Below, one piece after another: positions 31,356 through 37,602 of a stretch of DNA of 44,276 nt. The position numbers and the translations under genes are program-made. Source of the DNA: a virus. The DNA is taken from the IMG/VR virus record IMGVR_UViG_3300037184_000177, positions 1-44,276 of that record; one strand, written 5' to 3'. The notes beneath the pieces were generated by a model. That model was not told the origin of the DNA, made no database searches, and saw nothing but the letters and a program-made list of their open reading frames with translations. Each line of letters starts with the position of its first letter. Positions within the stretch are counted from its first letter, which is position 1.

Positions 31356-31577
31356 TTAATTGAACGATTCGCCAAACTGCTCCGCTTCGGCAAAGATCGT
31401 ACCGACCTTGTGCGAAAATTGCTTGCGGCAATCCTTGCAGCGGAGCAAGTGACGGCTTCCATCAGGGTTTCGGTATTCATCATGCCGTCTCAGTCTCGAC
31501 CGCGCTTGGTTTCGCGCGTGTTTTCGCGGGCATCGCCACCGCGATAACCGCTCCGCGTTTTGCGCTCGGCTTCCCAT
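31356..31577 (-). CDS. Zinc-ribbon-like fragment in overlapping frame
   Basis: This frame contains RNPDGSRHLLRCKDCRKQFS and HKVGTIFAEAEQFGE. The 'CKDCRKQFS..VGTIF' part resembles the zinc ribbon of IS1595-like transposases and some regulators, but only one CxxC pair is present and no good start is visible. Its upstream half overlaps the 112-residue gene in another frame. It may be the end of a frameshifted gene. Confidence 0.3.
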   Translation of the reverse strand: MGSRAQNAERLSRWRCPRKHARNQARSRLRRHDEYRNPDGSRHLLRCKDCRKQFSHKVGTIFAEAEQFGESFN

Positions 31578-31828
31578 CGGTCGCGCTGAGCGATGAGCAT
31601 TTCCGTCTCAGTCTCGACCGCGCTCTGTGTCGACTCATCAATGACGGGCGGAGCCGCCGGTCGCATCGTAGCGTAGCATGCCGAGCAGTATGGCTCGCGT
31701 GCATTGGCCGTGTCGCGAGGCTTATAGCAGCCCCGGCAGAGCTTAGCGGCCCACAATTCCTTGCGGCAGTGGTTGCATGGAAGGCTGCCGCTTTTTCGCC
31801 CGCATCGCGGGCACGGGTTGATGGCCAT
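31490..31828 (-). CDS. Cys-rich zinc-finger protein (112 aa)
   Basis: The ATG at 31828 is preceded only by a weak G-rich site. The N-terminal half has repeated Cys pairs: PCPRCGRKSGSLPCNHC, LCRGCYKPRD and YCSACYATM, consistent with three zinc ribbons. The C-terminal half is charged and Arg-rich. A 22-base direct repeat occurs once inside and once just past the 3' end of this gene. Function unknown; nucleic acid binding is plausible. Confidence 0.55.
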   Translation of the reverse strand: MAINPCPRCGRKSGSLPCNHCRKELWAAKLCRGCYKPRDTANAREPYCSACYATMRPAAPPVIDESTQSAVETETEMLIAQRDRWEAERKTRSGYRGGDARENTRETKRGRD

Positions 31829-31843
31829 AGCCCACCGAATTGG

Positions 31844-32077
31844 TTAGTCGCTGATCGTCCAGCTATAGCACACGTCGCCATCCTGGAGGCTTTTCGCGCC
31901 GTCGGCGATTGCTTCTTCGATCGACTCGTAAATGCGGTCGGACTCGTCTTGACTACCTCCGAGGACAGCCGCGCAATCCTCAATCACGCCGTCATTCAGC
32001 CATCCGGTGCCACCCCAGACACCATCAACCGAAATGCTGATGTGCTGCCGGTAGATTTCGTGATCGATACGTTCCAT
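31844..32077 (-). CDS. Small acidic protein (77 aa), first gene of accessory operon
   Basis: AAGGAG precedes the ATG at 32077. The product is acidic, with a beta-type start (HISISVDGVWGGTGW) and a helical centre (YESIEEAIADGAKSLQDG), ending in a strand. It is the promoter-proximal gene of the minus-strand operon. Small acidic proteins in this position are often anti-defence or regulatory, which is context only. No family is recognised. Confidence 0.6.
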   Translation of the reverse strand: MERIDHEIYRQHISISVDGVWGGTGWLNDGVIEDCAAVLGGSQDESDRIYESIEEAIADGAKSLQDGDVCYSWTISD

Positions 32078-32372
32078 TTTCTCTTCTCCTTGTTTTGTCG
32101 TGTGTGTAACCGTCTACCCTAAGGGAATTTGGCACGTAAAATAAGGAGTTACGTCGACGGTCATTTTCACGATTGAGTCATAAACTATTACTGTGTAAAG
32201 AGAAGAAACTTTTTCAACGTTTACAAAATACGGGCCCCCGATTGGTGAACAACAGAGCAGAAAACGAAGGTGAGTGTAAGGTGATGAGACCGAGCCCGAG
32301 TGATAGGTACGGTGGCCTTTACCTCGTTTTTCGGCTGGACGCACAACATTCGCCGCAACCTCCCATCTTCAC
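32078..32372. promoter_or_regulatory. AT-rich control region of minus-strand operon
   Basis: About 300 bases without a gene. From 32140 to 32230 the sequence is markedly AT-rich compared with its surroundings, as expected for a promoter serving the minus-strand operon, but no unambiguous -35/-10 pair can be chosen. CGTTTAC at about 32218-32224 matches part of the operator-like repeat of the early control region. Confidence 0.35.
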
Positions 32373-32407
32373 AAAGGAGGCCATGAGACTACGAGGAATA
32401 GTCTCAT
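32373..32407 (+). promoter_or_regulatory. Strong Shine-Dalgarno followed by perfect 9-bp hairpin
   Basis: AAAGGAGG (32373-32380) is followed by ATGAGACTA (32383-32391), a seven-base loop and TAGTCTCAT (32399-32407), a perfect nine-base stem whose first triplet is ATG. The ORF stops after 12 codons. It directly abuts the tRNA-Lys fragment. It could be a terminator-like arm of the attachment site or a binding site; a translated leader is less likely. Confidence 0.35.
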
Positions 32408-32420
32408 ATATCCCCCCCTA

Positions 32421-32464
32421 AGTGAGGCTGTCGGGGCTCGAACCCGAGACCTACGGATTAAAAG
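32421..32464 (-). other. Probable attP core: 3' half of a tRNA-Lys gene
   Basis: Read on the - strand, this is the 3' half of a tRNA: anticodon loop CTTTTAA (Lys, UUU), stem strand TCCGT, variable AGGTC, perfect T-arm TCGGG-TTCGAGC-CCCGA, acceptor strand CAGCCTC and discriminator A. The matching 5' half is absent: past the anticodon loop the sequence (GAGTA) no longer pairs and no GAGGCTG is found nearby. Phage attachment sites often carry exactly such a tRNA 3' half so that integration restores the host gene. Confidence 0.65.
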
Positions 32465-32652
32465 TACTCTGATTGGCCCGAGCGGATCGCCAGAACGGGC
32501 CCGAAAATCGCCCCGCGGCGGAAAAACGGTCAGAGAGCCGCCGGCGACGAAACCGCTTAGGATCGCCTGCCAGGGGCGTTCCCTGGGGTCCGATCGGCGC
32601 CCCCTCTTTCTTACCGATTTGGGAATGCCGCAAATAAATCCACTCGGCTGTA
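32465..32652. other. Gene-poor GC-rich stretch next to attP
   Basis: About 190 bases with no convincing gene. It is rich in CCGCGGCGG / GCCGCC type runs that can fold on either strand. It may contain integration-protein or regulator sites flanking the attachment core, but no defined repeat was found. Confidence 0.3.
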
Positions 32653-32680
32653 TTGCGTTACATCTGATAGGCTGTATAAT
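32653..32680 (+). promoter_or_regulatory. Promoter with perfect TATAAT
   Basis: TTGCGT (32653-32658), a 16-base spacer and a perfect TATAAT (32675-32680) lie 65 bases upstream of the 69-residue gene and the XRE regulator. This would be the promoter of the regulator pair. Confidence 0.6.
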
Positions 32681-32745
32681 AGAGGTAGATCGAGGGAACA
32701 AACGAACTCGGTCGGGCGTTTTTCACAATCATCGGAGCCACGAAA

Positions 32746-32955
32746 ATGAAACTGTACCAAGACGAACACGGCCGAGCCTGTGTGTCTTTCCCCGGCGCGA
32801 AGGGCACAATGACGATCCGCTGCAAGTCCGGCGTGAGCGTCGCTAGGCTTAGCGAGAGCCTTCATGCGCAGCCCGGAAAATGGAACACATACACACGCGG
32901 CAAGGTGCGATTCGAGACGGCTCGCAAGGCGTTGCTTGAGGCGGGCGTAGCATGA
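32746..32955 (+). CDS. Small basic protein upstream of XRE regulator (69 aa)
   Basis: CGGAGCCACGAAA precedes the ATG. The product has a beta-type N-terminal half (LYQDEHGRACVSFPGAKGTM) and a basic helical C-terminal half ending at an ATGA overlap with the XRE gene. No family is recognised. Coupling to the regulator suggests a joint role in lysogeny control or a small DNA-binding partner. Confidence 0.6.
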   Translation: MKLYQDEHGRACVSFPGAKGTMTIRCKSGVSVARLSESLHAQPGKWNTYTRGKVRFETARKALLEAGVA

Positions 32956-33230
32956 AAAAAACCCACCCCCAACCCGCTCCCATCGGCCGCCAGATCTGCG
33001 ACCGCCGCAAACTCCTCGGGCTCACGCAAGCCGATCTGGCGGCGCGCCTCGGCACCACACAACAACAGGTCCAGCGCTGGGAGCGTGGCCGCGCGATTGG
33101 CGTGGCCGACCTCTGCCGCATAGTCGACGGCCTGGGGATGTCGGCGATCCTCGATCGCGACGGCCCGCGGCTGGTCGAGCCGGCCGCATTTTCCTCTTCG
33201 GCTTGCCCCGGAACACACAATCCGGCATAA
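32952..33230 (+). CDS. XRE-family helix-turn-helix regulator (92 aa)
   Basis: The ATG overlaps the previous stop. Residues 11-66 form a standard Cro/CI helix-turn-helix: IGRQICDRRKLLGLTQADLA, ARLGTTQQQVQRWERGRAIG, then a capping helix. The C-terminal tail is short and lacks the CI-type cleavage domain, so it is Cro-like in size or a small repressor. It lies between the attP-like site and a region with a 15-base palindrome (33734-33748), a likely binding site. It probably takes part in the lysis-lysogeny decision. Confidence 0.82.
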   Translation: MKKTHPQPAPIGRQICDRRKLLGLTQADLAARLGTTQQQVQRWERGRAIGVADLCRIVDGLGMSAILDRDGPRLVEPAAFSSSACPGTHNPA

Positions 33231-33941
33231 TACGCTCACTGGCGGCCAACGGGCCAAGCGCACACAACCCGGCCGCCGGCAACAGAAGAATCAGAGCAGC
33301 TAGCCCGCTGCGACCGACTAAGGCGAACAGCACCGTCACAACACCGGGCGTGCATATTTGCTTCTCACGCGGCCAAACGCCCTACTGAGTGGCCATAGGT
33401 TCTCTTAGAACGGGGGGACCTACGGGGGGGGCGTCTTCTCAAAGCCTCTACGCCCTTGCCTGCTCCAGGTCGTCTGTAGTGGTCACCGTGTCTGCGCTAC
33501 TCTCTGTAACGCTCACAAACTGCTCCACGTGCACAGTCGCAAATATCGCTCTCTCACTCCCACCGAATGGAATAACAGAACGACAGCACGCAAGAGGAGG
33601 CCCGCTAAGCGCGCAACGTCGTCCGTGCTCTCGGAGCGTTGCTCTAGTGGAGGGGTAACGCACTCGACTGTCCGTGGGGTCTGTGGCGCAGTATCTATGG
33701 GGTGTGGCGCAGGCGAGCGGCGCGCGCTGTGCCTAAGCGATTCGCTTAACAACAGCGCAAGCGGTGATGGCGTAATGAGTTACGCGCGGAGGTTGCGGAT
33801 GTCCGTTAATCGCAGGGGCCCCACCCGTTTCCGGAAAACGAACCAATCCCCCCGCGCGCACGCGCGATGTAACGTATAACTACTCCCTTCAGTTACGCGA
33901 GAAGAAAGCAGGTTGTTAAGATAGGTAAGTGCAGAAAAAGC
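33231..33941. other. 700-base non-coding control region
   Basis: No convincing gene lies here; frames such as 33529-33879 have Ser/Arg-rich shadow composition and no ribosome site. It contains a perfect 15-base palindrome, TAAGCGA-T-TCGCTTA (33734-33748), a direct repeat GTTACGCG (33779-33786 and 33892-33899), and a small GTTCT-CTT-AGAAC hairpin near 33400. It likely holds the operators that separate the regulator unit from the late operon; a packaging site is another option given the neighbouring terminase genes. Confidence 0.45.
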
Positions 33942-33969
33942 TTGACGTAAGGTGAGAAAGAAGGATACT
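33942..33969 (+). promoter_or_regulatory. Late operon promoter candidate
   Basis: TTGACG (33942-33947), 16-base spacer, GATACT (33964-33969), 63 bases upstream of the first late gene. The -35 and spacer length equal those of the early promoter at 16572-16599, so both may be read by host sigma70-type polymerase. Confidence 0.55.
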
Positions 33970-34032
33970 GGTGTTCGAGTTGAGGTAATAGGTGGGGTGT
34001 AAGAGGTTCGTGAATAAGTGGAGGTGGTGACG

Positions 34033-34356
34033 ATGACGAGGTACGTAGCGCGGAGCAATTCGAAGATAGTGGTAGAGGTGGTGGTTTGCCAAGCGGGTTC
34101 GACGATGGTGGAAGTGCTGATGAGCCAGCGGTTGCTGGCGGAGGAGTTTGTGGAGGTGATACCGGAGAGAGTGAAGGTGCCCACGCAGTCGTCGGAGGAG
34201 CGGATATGTGCGTTGGAGAAGGCGTTGCAGTCGTTGAGGTTGGAGTTTGATCGTCGGACGCAGGAGCGGGATAAGGCAGAGCGAGAGGGGGCTTCCCAAC
34301 GGTTAATCCTTTTGCAGTACCGAGAAGCGGTCAATCGGTTGTATCCTGGGGCATAA
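34033..34356 (+). CDS. First late gene: helical protein (107 aa)
   Basis: The ATG at 34033 follows GGAGGT; a GTG at 34018 overlaps this site and is less likely. An N-terminal beta-type part (IVVEVVVCQAGSTMVEVLM) leads to a charged coiled coil (SSEERICALEKALQSLRLE and following). No family is recognised. Its position at the head of the packaging genes suggests a small regulator or terminase accessory. Confidence 0.55.
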   Translation: MTRYVARSNSKIVVEVVVCQAGSTMVEVLMSQRLLAEEFVEVIPERVKVPTQSSEERICALEKALQSLRLEFDRRTQERDKAEREGASQRLILLQYREAVNRLYPGA

Positions 34357-34358
34357 GC

Positions 34359-34667
34359 ATGAGACTGCGGACTTTCATACCTTGGTGCTGGTCGTTGGTG
34401 TTTGGATTTGGAGCGTTTGAGCGGTTGGTGATCCGGTTGCATCGTGCGAGCTACGATCGGGGCTTTGCGAGGGGGCGGTTGGAACACGGGTGTGTATTGC
34501 GGAAGGACTACCATGCGGCGTGCGAGGCGATGCACGCTCACCGGGGTCGTCTGGGGATTTTGGAGGCGAGGACAAAGGCGGTGGAGGATCGGTTGTCGGA
34601 ATTGGAGAAGGGGACGACGAAGGATCATCCGTTGGTGCATGGGTTGAGAAACATGGGGGCATTGTGA
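34359..34667 (+). CDS. Helical protein with hydrophobic N-terminus (102 aa)
   Basis: This begins two bases after the previous stop. A short hydrophobic segment (FIPWCWSLVFGFGAFERLVI) at the N-terminus is followed by basic and coiled-coil helices (ARTKAVEDRLSELEKGT). The stop overlaps the next start (GTGA). It may be membrane-associated. No family is recognised. Confidence 0.55.
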   Translation: MRLRTFIPWCWSLVFGFGAFERLVIRLHRASYDRGFARGRLEHGCVLRKDYHAACEAMHAHRGRLGILEARTKAVEDRLSELEKGTTKDHPLVHGLRNMGAL

Positions 34668-35368
34668 GCATCGACGTGAAGGCGAACGCGAGGATGGTGA
34701 AGACGGCCGCGTCGATTCTGGAGAAGGAGCGTTGGACGGACTTTCTGACGCGGGTGAAGCGGGAGAATCGATTGGAGGAGGCGTTGCGTCTGATGCGTGC
34801 AACGCGGGCGGCGTCGAAGGTACTGCCGTATTGTATGAGTCCGGCGGACGCGCGGACGGTGGCCCAGGCCGAGGCGGTGAAGACGTTCCGTCCGTTGTCG
34901 ATTTCTGCGGTGGCCAAGATGTCGGTGCGGACGGATCGGAAGGTGGCAGCGATTCTGGATCAGGTGTTGTCCGATTCGGAGGACGCGACGGAGAAAGCAG
35001 CGGAGGAGCAGACGGCGGCAGTTCCGGTACAGAGACCGTTGCCGGAATGTTGGGGCGAGCTTTCGTGCGAGGGGGACCTGAGCGACGACGTGCTGTGGGT
35101 CTATCACCAAAAGACGCTGGTGATCGAGCAGACGGCGCGGGGTCCGGTGATGCACTGGGAGCGGGCCAGTGTGGCGCCGCCCAGCCAAGGGGCTATTGGT
35201 CTGATGGAGTTTGCGGCCGATAACCGGGTGAAGTTCTACGAGTTGCTGCAAAAGGTGCAGAGCAAGACGGAGAGCGTCAGCGGCGATGACCAGCATATCC
35301 TGGAAGAGGACTTGCGGGCGGATGAGGTGGAAGGGATTTTGAAGAAGCTGCAAGAGTCGAGAGCATAG
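34664..35368 (+). CDS. Putative terminase small subunit (234 aa)
   Basis: I set the start at the GTG at 34664, which overlaps the previous stop; the longer frame from 34490 has Gly-rich shadow composition. The N-terminal half is helical and basic (MVKTAASILEKERWTDFLTR, ISAVAKMSVRTDRKVAAIL), which could include a helix-turn-helix. The C-terminal half is acidic and helical. It lies five bases before the terminase large subunit, the usual place of the small subunit, so the call rests mainly on position and size. Confidence 0.5.
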   Translation: MSIDVKANARMVKTAASILEKERWTDFLTRVKRENRLEEALRLMRATRAASKVLPYCMSPADARTVAQAEAVKTFRPLSISAVAKMSVRTDRKVAAILDQVLSDSEDATEKAAEEQTAAVPVQRPLPECWGELSCEGDLSDDVLWVYHQKTLVIEQTARGPVMHWERASVAPPSQGAIGLMEFAADNRVKFYELLQKVQSKTESVSGDDQHILEEDLRADEVEGILKKLQESRA

Positions 35369-35373
35369 GCGAG

Positions 35374-37287
35374 ATGAACGATTTTGTGGCCTATGTCCCG
35401 AAGACGGTAGAAGAGAATCTTCAATGGCGGGCCGAGATGTACCGGGCGGCGGCTCGGGACCGCAGCTACCAGAGGGCGTTGCGGCGGGCGGCGTGGGATG
35501 ACACGCTATTCTTCTTTCGGGCCTTTCTCTGGACCTTCGAGGCGCGCGCCCGGGTCACCGACAAGCCGTTCTGCTTCTGGGACAACCAGGTGCAACCGAT
35601 CGTGGAAGCGGATCGGGCTATCGACGATGCGTTGCAGACGGAAGAGAACGTCACGGTGCTGTTTCCCAAGTCGCGGGCCCAGGGCGCCACGCTGCTGTTG
35701 CTGGGGGTGTGCCTGAAACGATTCCTCCGCGACACGGGGTTTACGTGCGGTCTGGTGACGCGCAACGAAAAGCTGGTCGATTCGCTGACCGATAGCGATA
35801 CCATGATGTGGCGGGTGCAGTATTTCCTAGACCGGCTGCCGTTCTGGATGAAGCCGGAGCGGGTGGATCGGAACGTGAGCGAACACACGATCTACAACCA
35901 GGACCGCCGTTCGAGCTTTGTGGGTTTCTCGGCCACGCAGAACGTGGGCCGCGGCGGACGGCGTACGGTGTTCATTTTGGATGAGTTCGGCGCGGAGGAG
36001 TGGATTACCAGTGAGCGGGACGCCAAGGTACTGGACAGCTTGCGGGACGTGACGAACTGCATGTTGATCCCGTCGACCTTCTCGGGGACCACCGGCAAGT
36101 TCTGGGAGATGTGCGAGCAACCGGGCAAAGGCCGCAAGGTCACCGTGGCCTGGTGGGACAACCCGACGCAAAACCGGCTGTCGTATGTGATCCGCAAGGA
36201 AGTGGCGGTGGCTTCCAATCCGGAGGAGCAGTTGGCTGTCGAGGCTTATCTGCGCAAGCATGCGGACGACATGGCGATTTTGAAGCGGCGGGGCTTCATC
36301 AAGGACGGCCGCAAGCGGTCGCCGTGGTACGATCGCAAGTGCCTCACGCCGGGGGCTACGCCCCGGGGCATCGCCCGCGAACAGGACATGGACGCGCGCG
36401 GCGCCGTAGGCAAGGTGTTCGACGTTGACGTGCTGGATAAGATGAAGCGGGAGAGTTGCCGGTCGCCGTTGTGGCAGGGTCGGCCGGTCGTTGATCCGGA
36501 GACCTGCACCCTGACCGGGCTGATTCAGCAGGACGACGGTCCCATGAAGCTCTGGTTTCGCCCAGGGCTCGACAACACCGTTCCCATGGGTGACTACGCC
36601 GTGGGCTCGGATATCTCGTCTGGGGGTACGGGCGAGTACTCCAGCAATTCGACGCTCTGCGGGGTCGATATGTTCACCGGCCAACAGGCGTTGGCGTATG
36701 CCATTCAAGGAATGAAGGTCCACGACTTCGCCCGCGTGATGGTGGCAGTGGCCCGCTGGCTCCGCAAAGCATATCTGGGCTGGGAGGCCAGCGGCCCGGG
36801 GGAAACGATCGTGGAAAAAGAGGTTCTAGACCCCACCAAGATTGGGTACTACAACGTCTACTACCGCGATGTGAACCCGATTGGAGGGAAAAAAGAGCGT
36901 AAACCGGGCTGGGGGAACAAAAAGGAGAGCGACAAGCTGGATCTGTTCGAACAACTGGCAATTTCCTTTGCGGATGGCCGTTTTGAGCCCCGGGACGCGG
37001 AAATGATCGAGGAATGCGGGGAGTACGAATTGGATAGCGGCGGCAAGATTGTGCATGCCCCCAGTAAGAGGAGCGGGGCAGGGCAAGAACACGGTGATCG
37101 GTGCGTTGGCGCCGGGGTTGCATGGTTATTATGCACGGATCGCATGAAAAATAAGCTTGACAAGCCAGACGCGCGACGCCACAATCCCCCATATGGTAGT
37201 CCGGCGTGGCAAATGAGGGAGATGGATCGAGCCCGGTCACGTCGGGAAGGCCAGAACGATCAGGATTTTCCATCGAGCACAAATTGA
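35374..37287 (+). CDS. terL: Terminase large subunit (637 aa)
   Basis: The ATPase domain has a Walker A-like FPKSRAQGAT at 97-106, Walker B VFILDEF at 199-205 and a following GTTGKFWEM coupling segment. The nuclease domain has GSDISSGG with D413 and a late GDRCVGAGVAWLL with another Asp. Together these form the two-metal RNase H-type centre that cuts packaged DNA. The motor pumps DNA into the procapsid through the portal encoded next. The Lys/Arg-rich C-terminus (about 605-637) may bind DNA. A structured RNA island and a tRNA separate it from the portal gene. Confidence 0.9.
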   Translation: MNDFVAYVPKTVEENLQWRAEMYRAAARDRSYQRALRRAAWDDTLFFFRAFLWTFEARARVTDKPFCFWDNQVQPIVEADRAIDDALQTEENVTVLFPKSRAQGATLLLLGVCLKRFLRDTGFTCGLVTRNEKLVDSLTDSDTMMWRVQYFLDRLPFWMKPERVDRNVSEHTIYNQDRRSSFVGFSATQNVGRGGRRTVFILDEFGAEEWITSERDAKVLDSLRDVTNCMLIPSTFSGTTGKFWEMCEQPGKGRKVTVAWWDNPTQNRLSYVIRKEVAVASNPEEQLAVEAYLRKHADDMAILKRRGFIKDGRKRSPWYDRKCLTPGATPRGIAREQDMDARGAVGKVFDVDVLDKMKRESCRSPLWQGRPVVDPETCTLTGLIQQDDGPMKLWFRPGLDNTVPMGDYAVGSDISSGGTGEYSSNSTLCGVDMFTGQQALAYAIQGMKVHDFARVMVAVARWLRKAYLGWEASGPGETIVEKEVLDPTKIGYYNVYYRDVNPIGGKKERKPGWGNKKESDKLDLFEQLAISFADGRFEPRDAEMIEECGEYELDSGGKIVHAPSKRSGAGQEHGDRCVGAGVAWLLCTDRMKNKLDKPDARRHNPPYGSPAWQMREMDRARSRREGQNDQDFPSSTN

Positions 37288-37378
37288 AGGCGTTTTTCGA
37301 AGCGACCGTAGCGCCTGGAAGTCGGAACGGTAAAACAGGACTTCCCCGCCTTTTCAGCGCGTCATAGCGGGAAAAGGC
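37288..37378 (+). ncRNA. Three consecutive stem-loops preceding the tRNA
   Basis: AGGCGTT/AGCGCCT (37288-37294, 37310-37316), GGAAGTC/GACTTCC (37317-37323, 37339-37345) and GCCTTTTC/GAAAAGGC (37348-37355, 37371-37378) follow each other almost without gaps. The first has one G-T pair; the other two are perfect. A competing CCCGC/GCGGG pairing is possible in the third. Together with the tRNA and the hairpin after it they form a 300-base structured segment. Confidence 0.5.
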
Positions 37379-37383
37379 TGCTG

Positions 37384-37454
37384 AGTGGGGTTGAGGAGTG
37401 GTGCCTCGGCGGGCTCATAACCCGCACACGCTGGTTCGAATCCAGTCCCCACCA
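37384..37454 (+). tRNA. tRNA-fMet (CAU), initiator type
   Basis: A full cloverleaf is visible: acceptor GTGGGG/CCCCAC, D-arm GAGG-AGTGGTG-CCTC, anticodon arm GCGGG-CTCATAA-CCCGC, variable ACAC, T-arm GCTGG-TTCGAAT-CCAGT, discriminator A. Three marks of bacterial initiator tRNA are present: an unpaired 1-72 position (A-C), three G-C pairs at 29-41 to 31-39, and an A11-U24 pair. The CCA end is not encoded. It sits in the late operon between terminase and portal. Confidence 0.88.
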
Positions 37455-37514
37455 CTGATCTTTTGCAAACTACTTTGGGGAACTTCACCACACCGCCCGG
37501 CCAGGCGATGGTGA

Positions 37515-37582
37515 GGGGCCAAGAAACACAAGCCCATGCGCGGGCGCATCCACGCATGGGCTTTTTCGTTTCTTGGCTCCCC
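37515..37582 (+). terminator. Nested long hairpin / terminator after tRNA
   Basis: An inner perfect 11-base stem (AAGCCCATGCG 37530-37540, CGCATGGGCTT 37553-37563) is followed by TTT. An outer stem GCCAAGAAAC/GTTTCTTGGC (37518-37527, 37568-37577), with flanking GGG/CCC beyond a bulged T, can close around it. The inner stem alone would work as an intrinsic terminator before the portal gene. The complete structure may instead be a processing or anti-termination element. Confidence 0.6.
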
Positions 37583-37602
37583 TTTCTTTCTCACGGTGAG
37601 GC

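Noticed and set aside
33208-33225. CCGGA...TCCGG inverted repeat and CATAAT at the end of the XRE gene as a promoter
   Set aside because: The -35 match is poor and no gene follows within several hundred bases.
33529-33879. Possible gene of 116 residues
   Set aside because: No ribosome site, Ser/Arg/Cys-rich composition, and it spans an operator-like palindrome.
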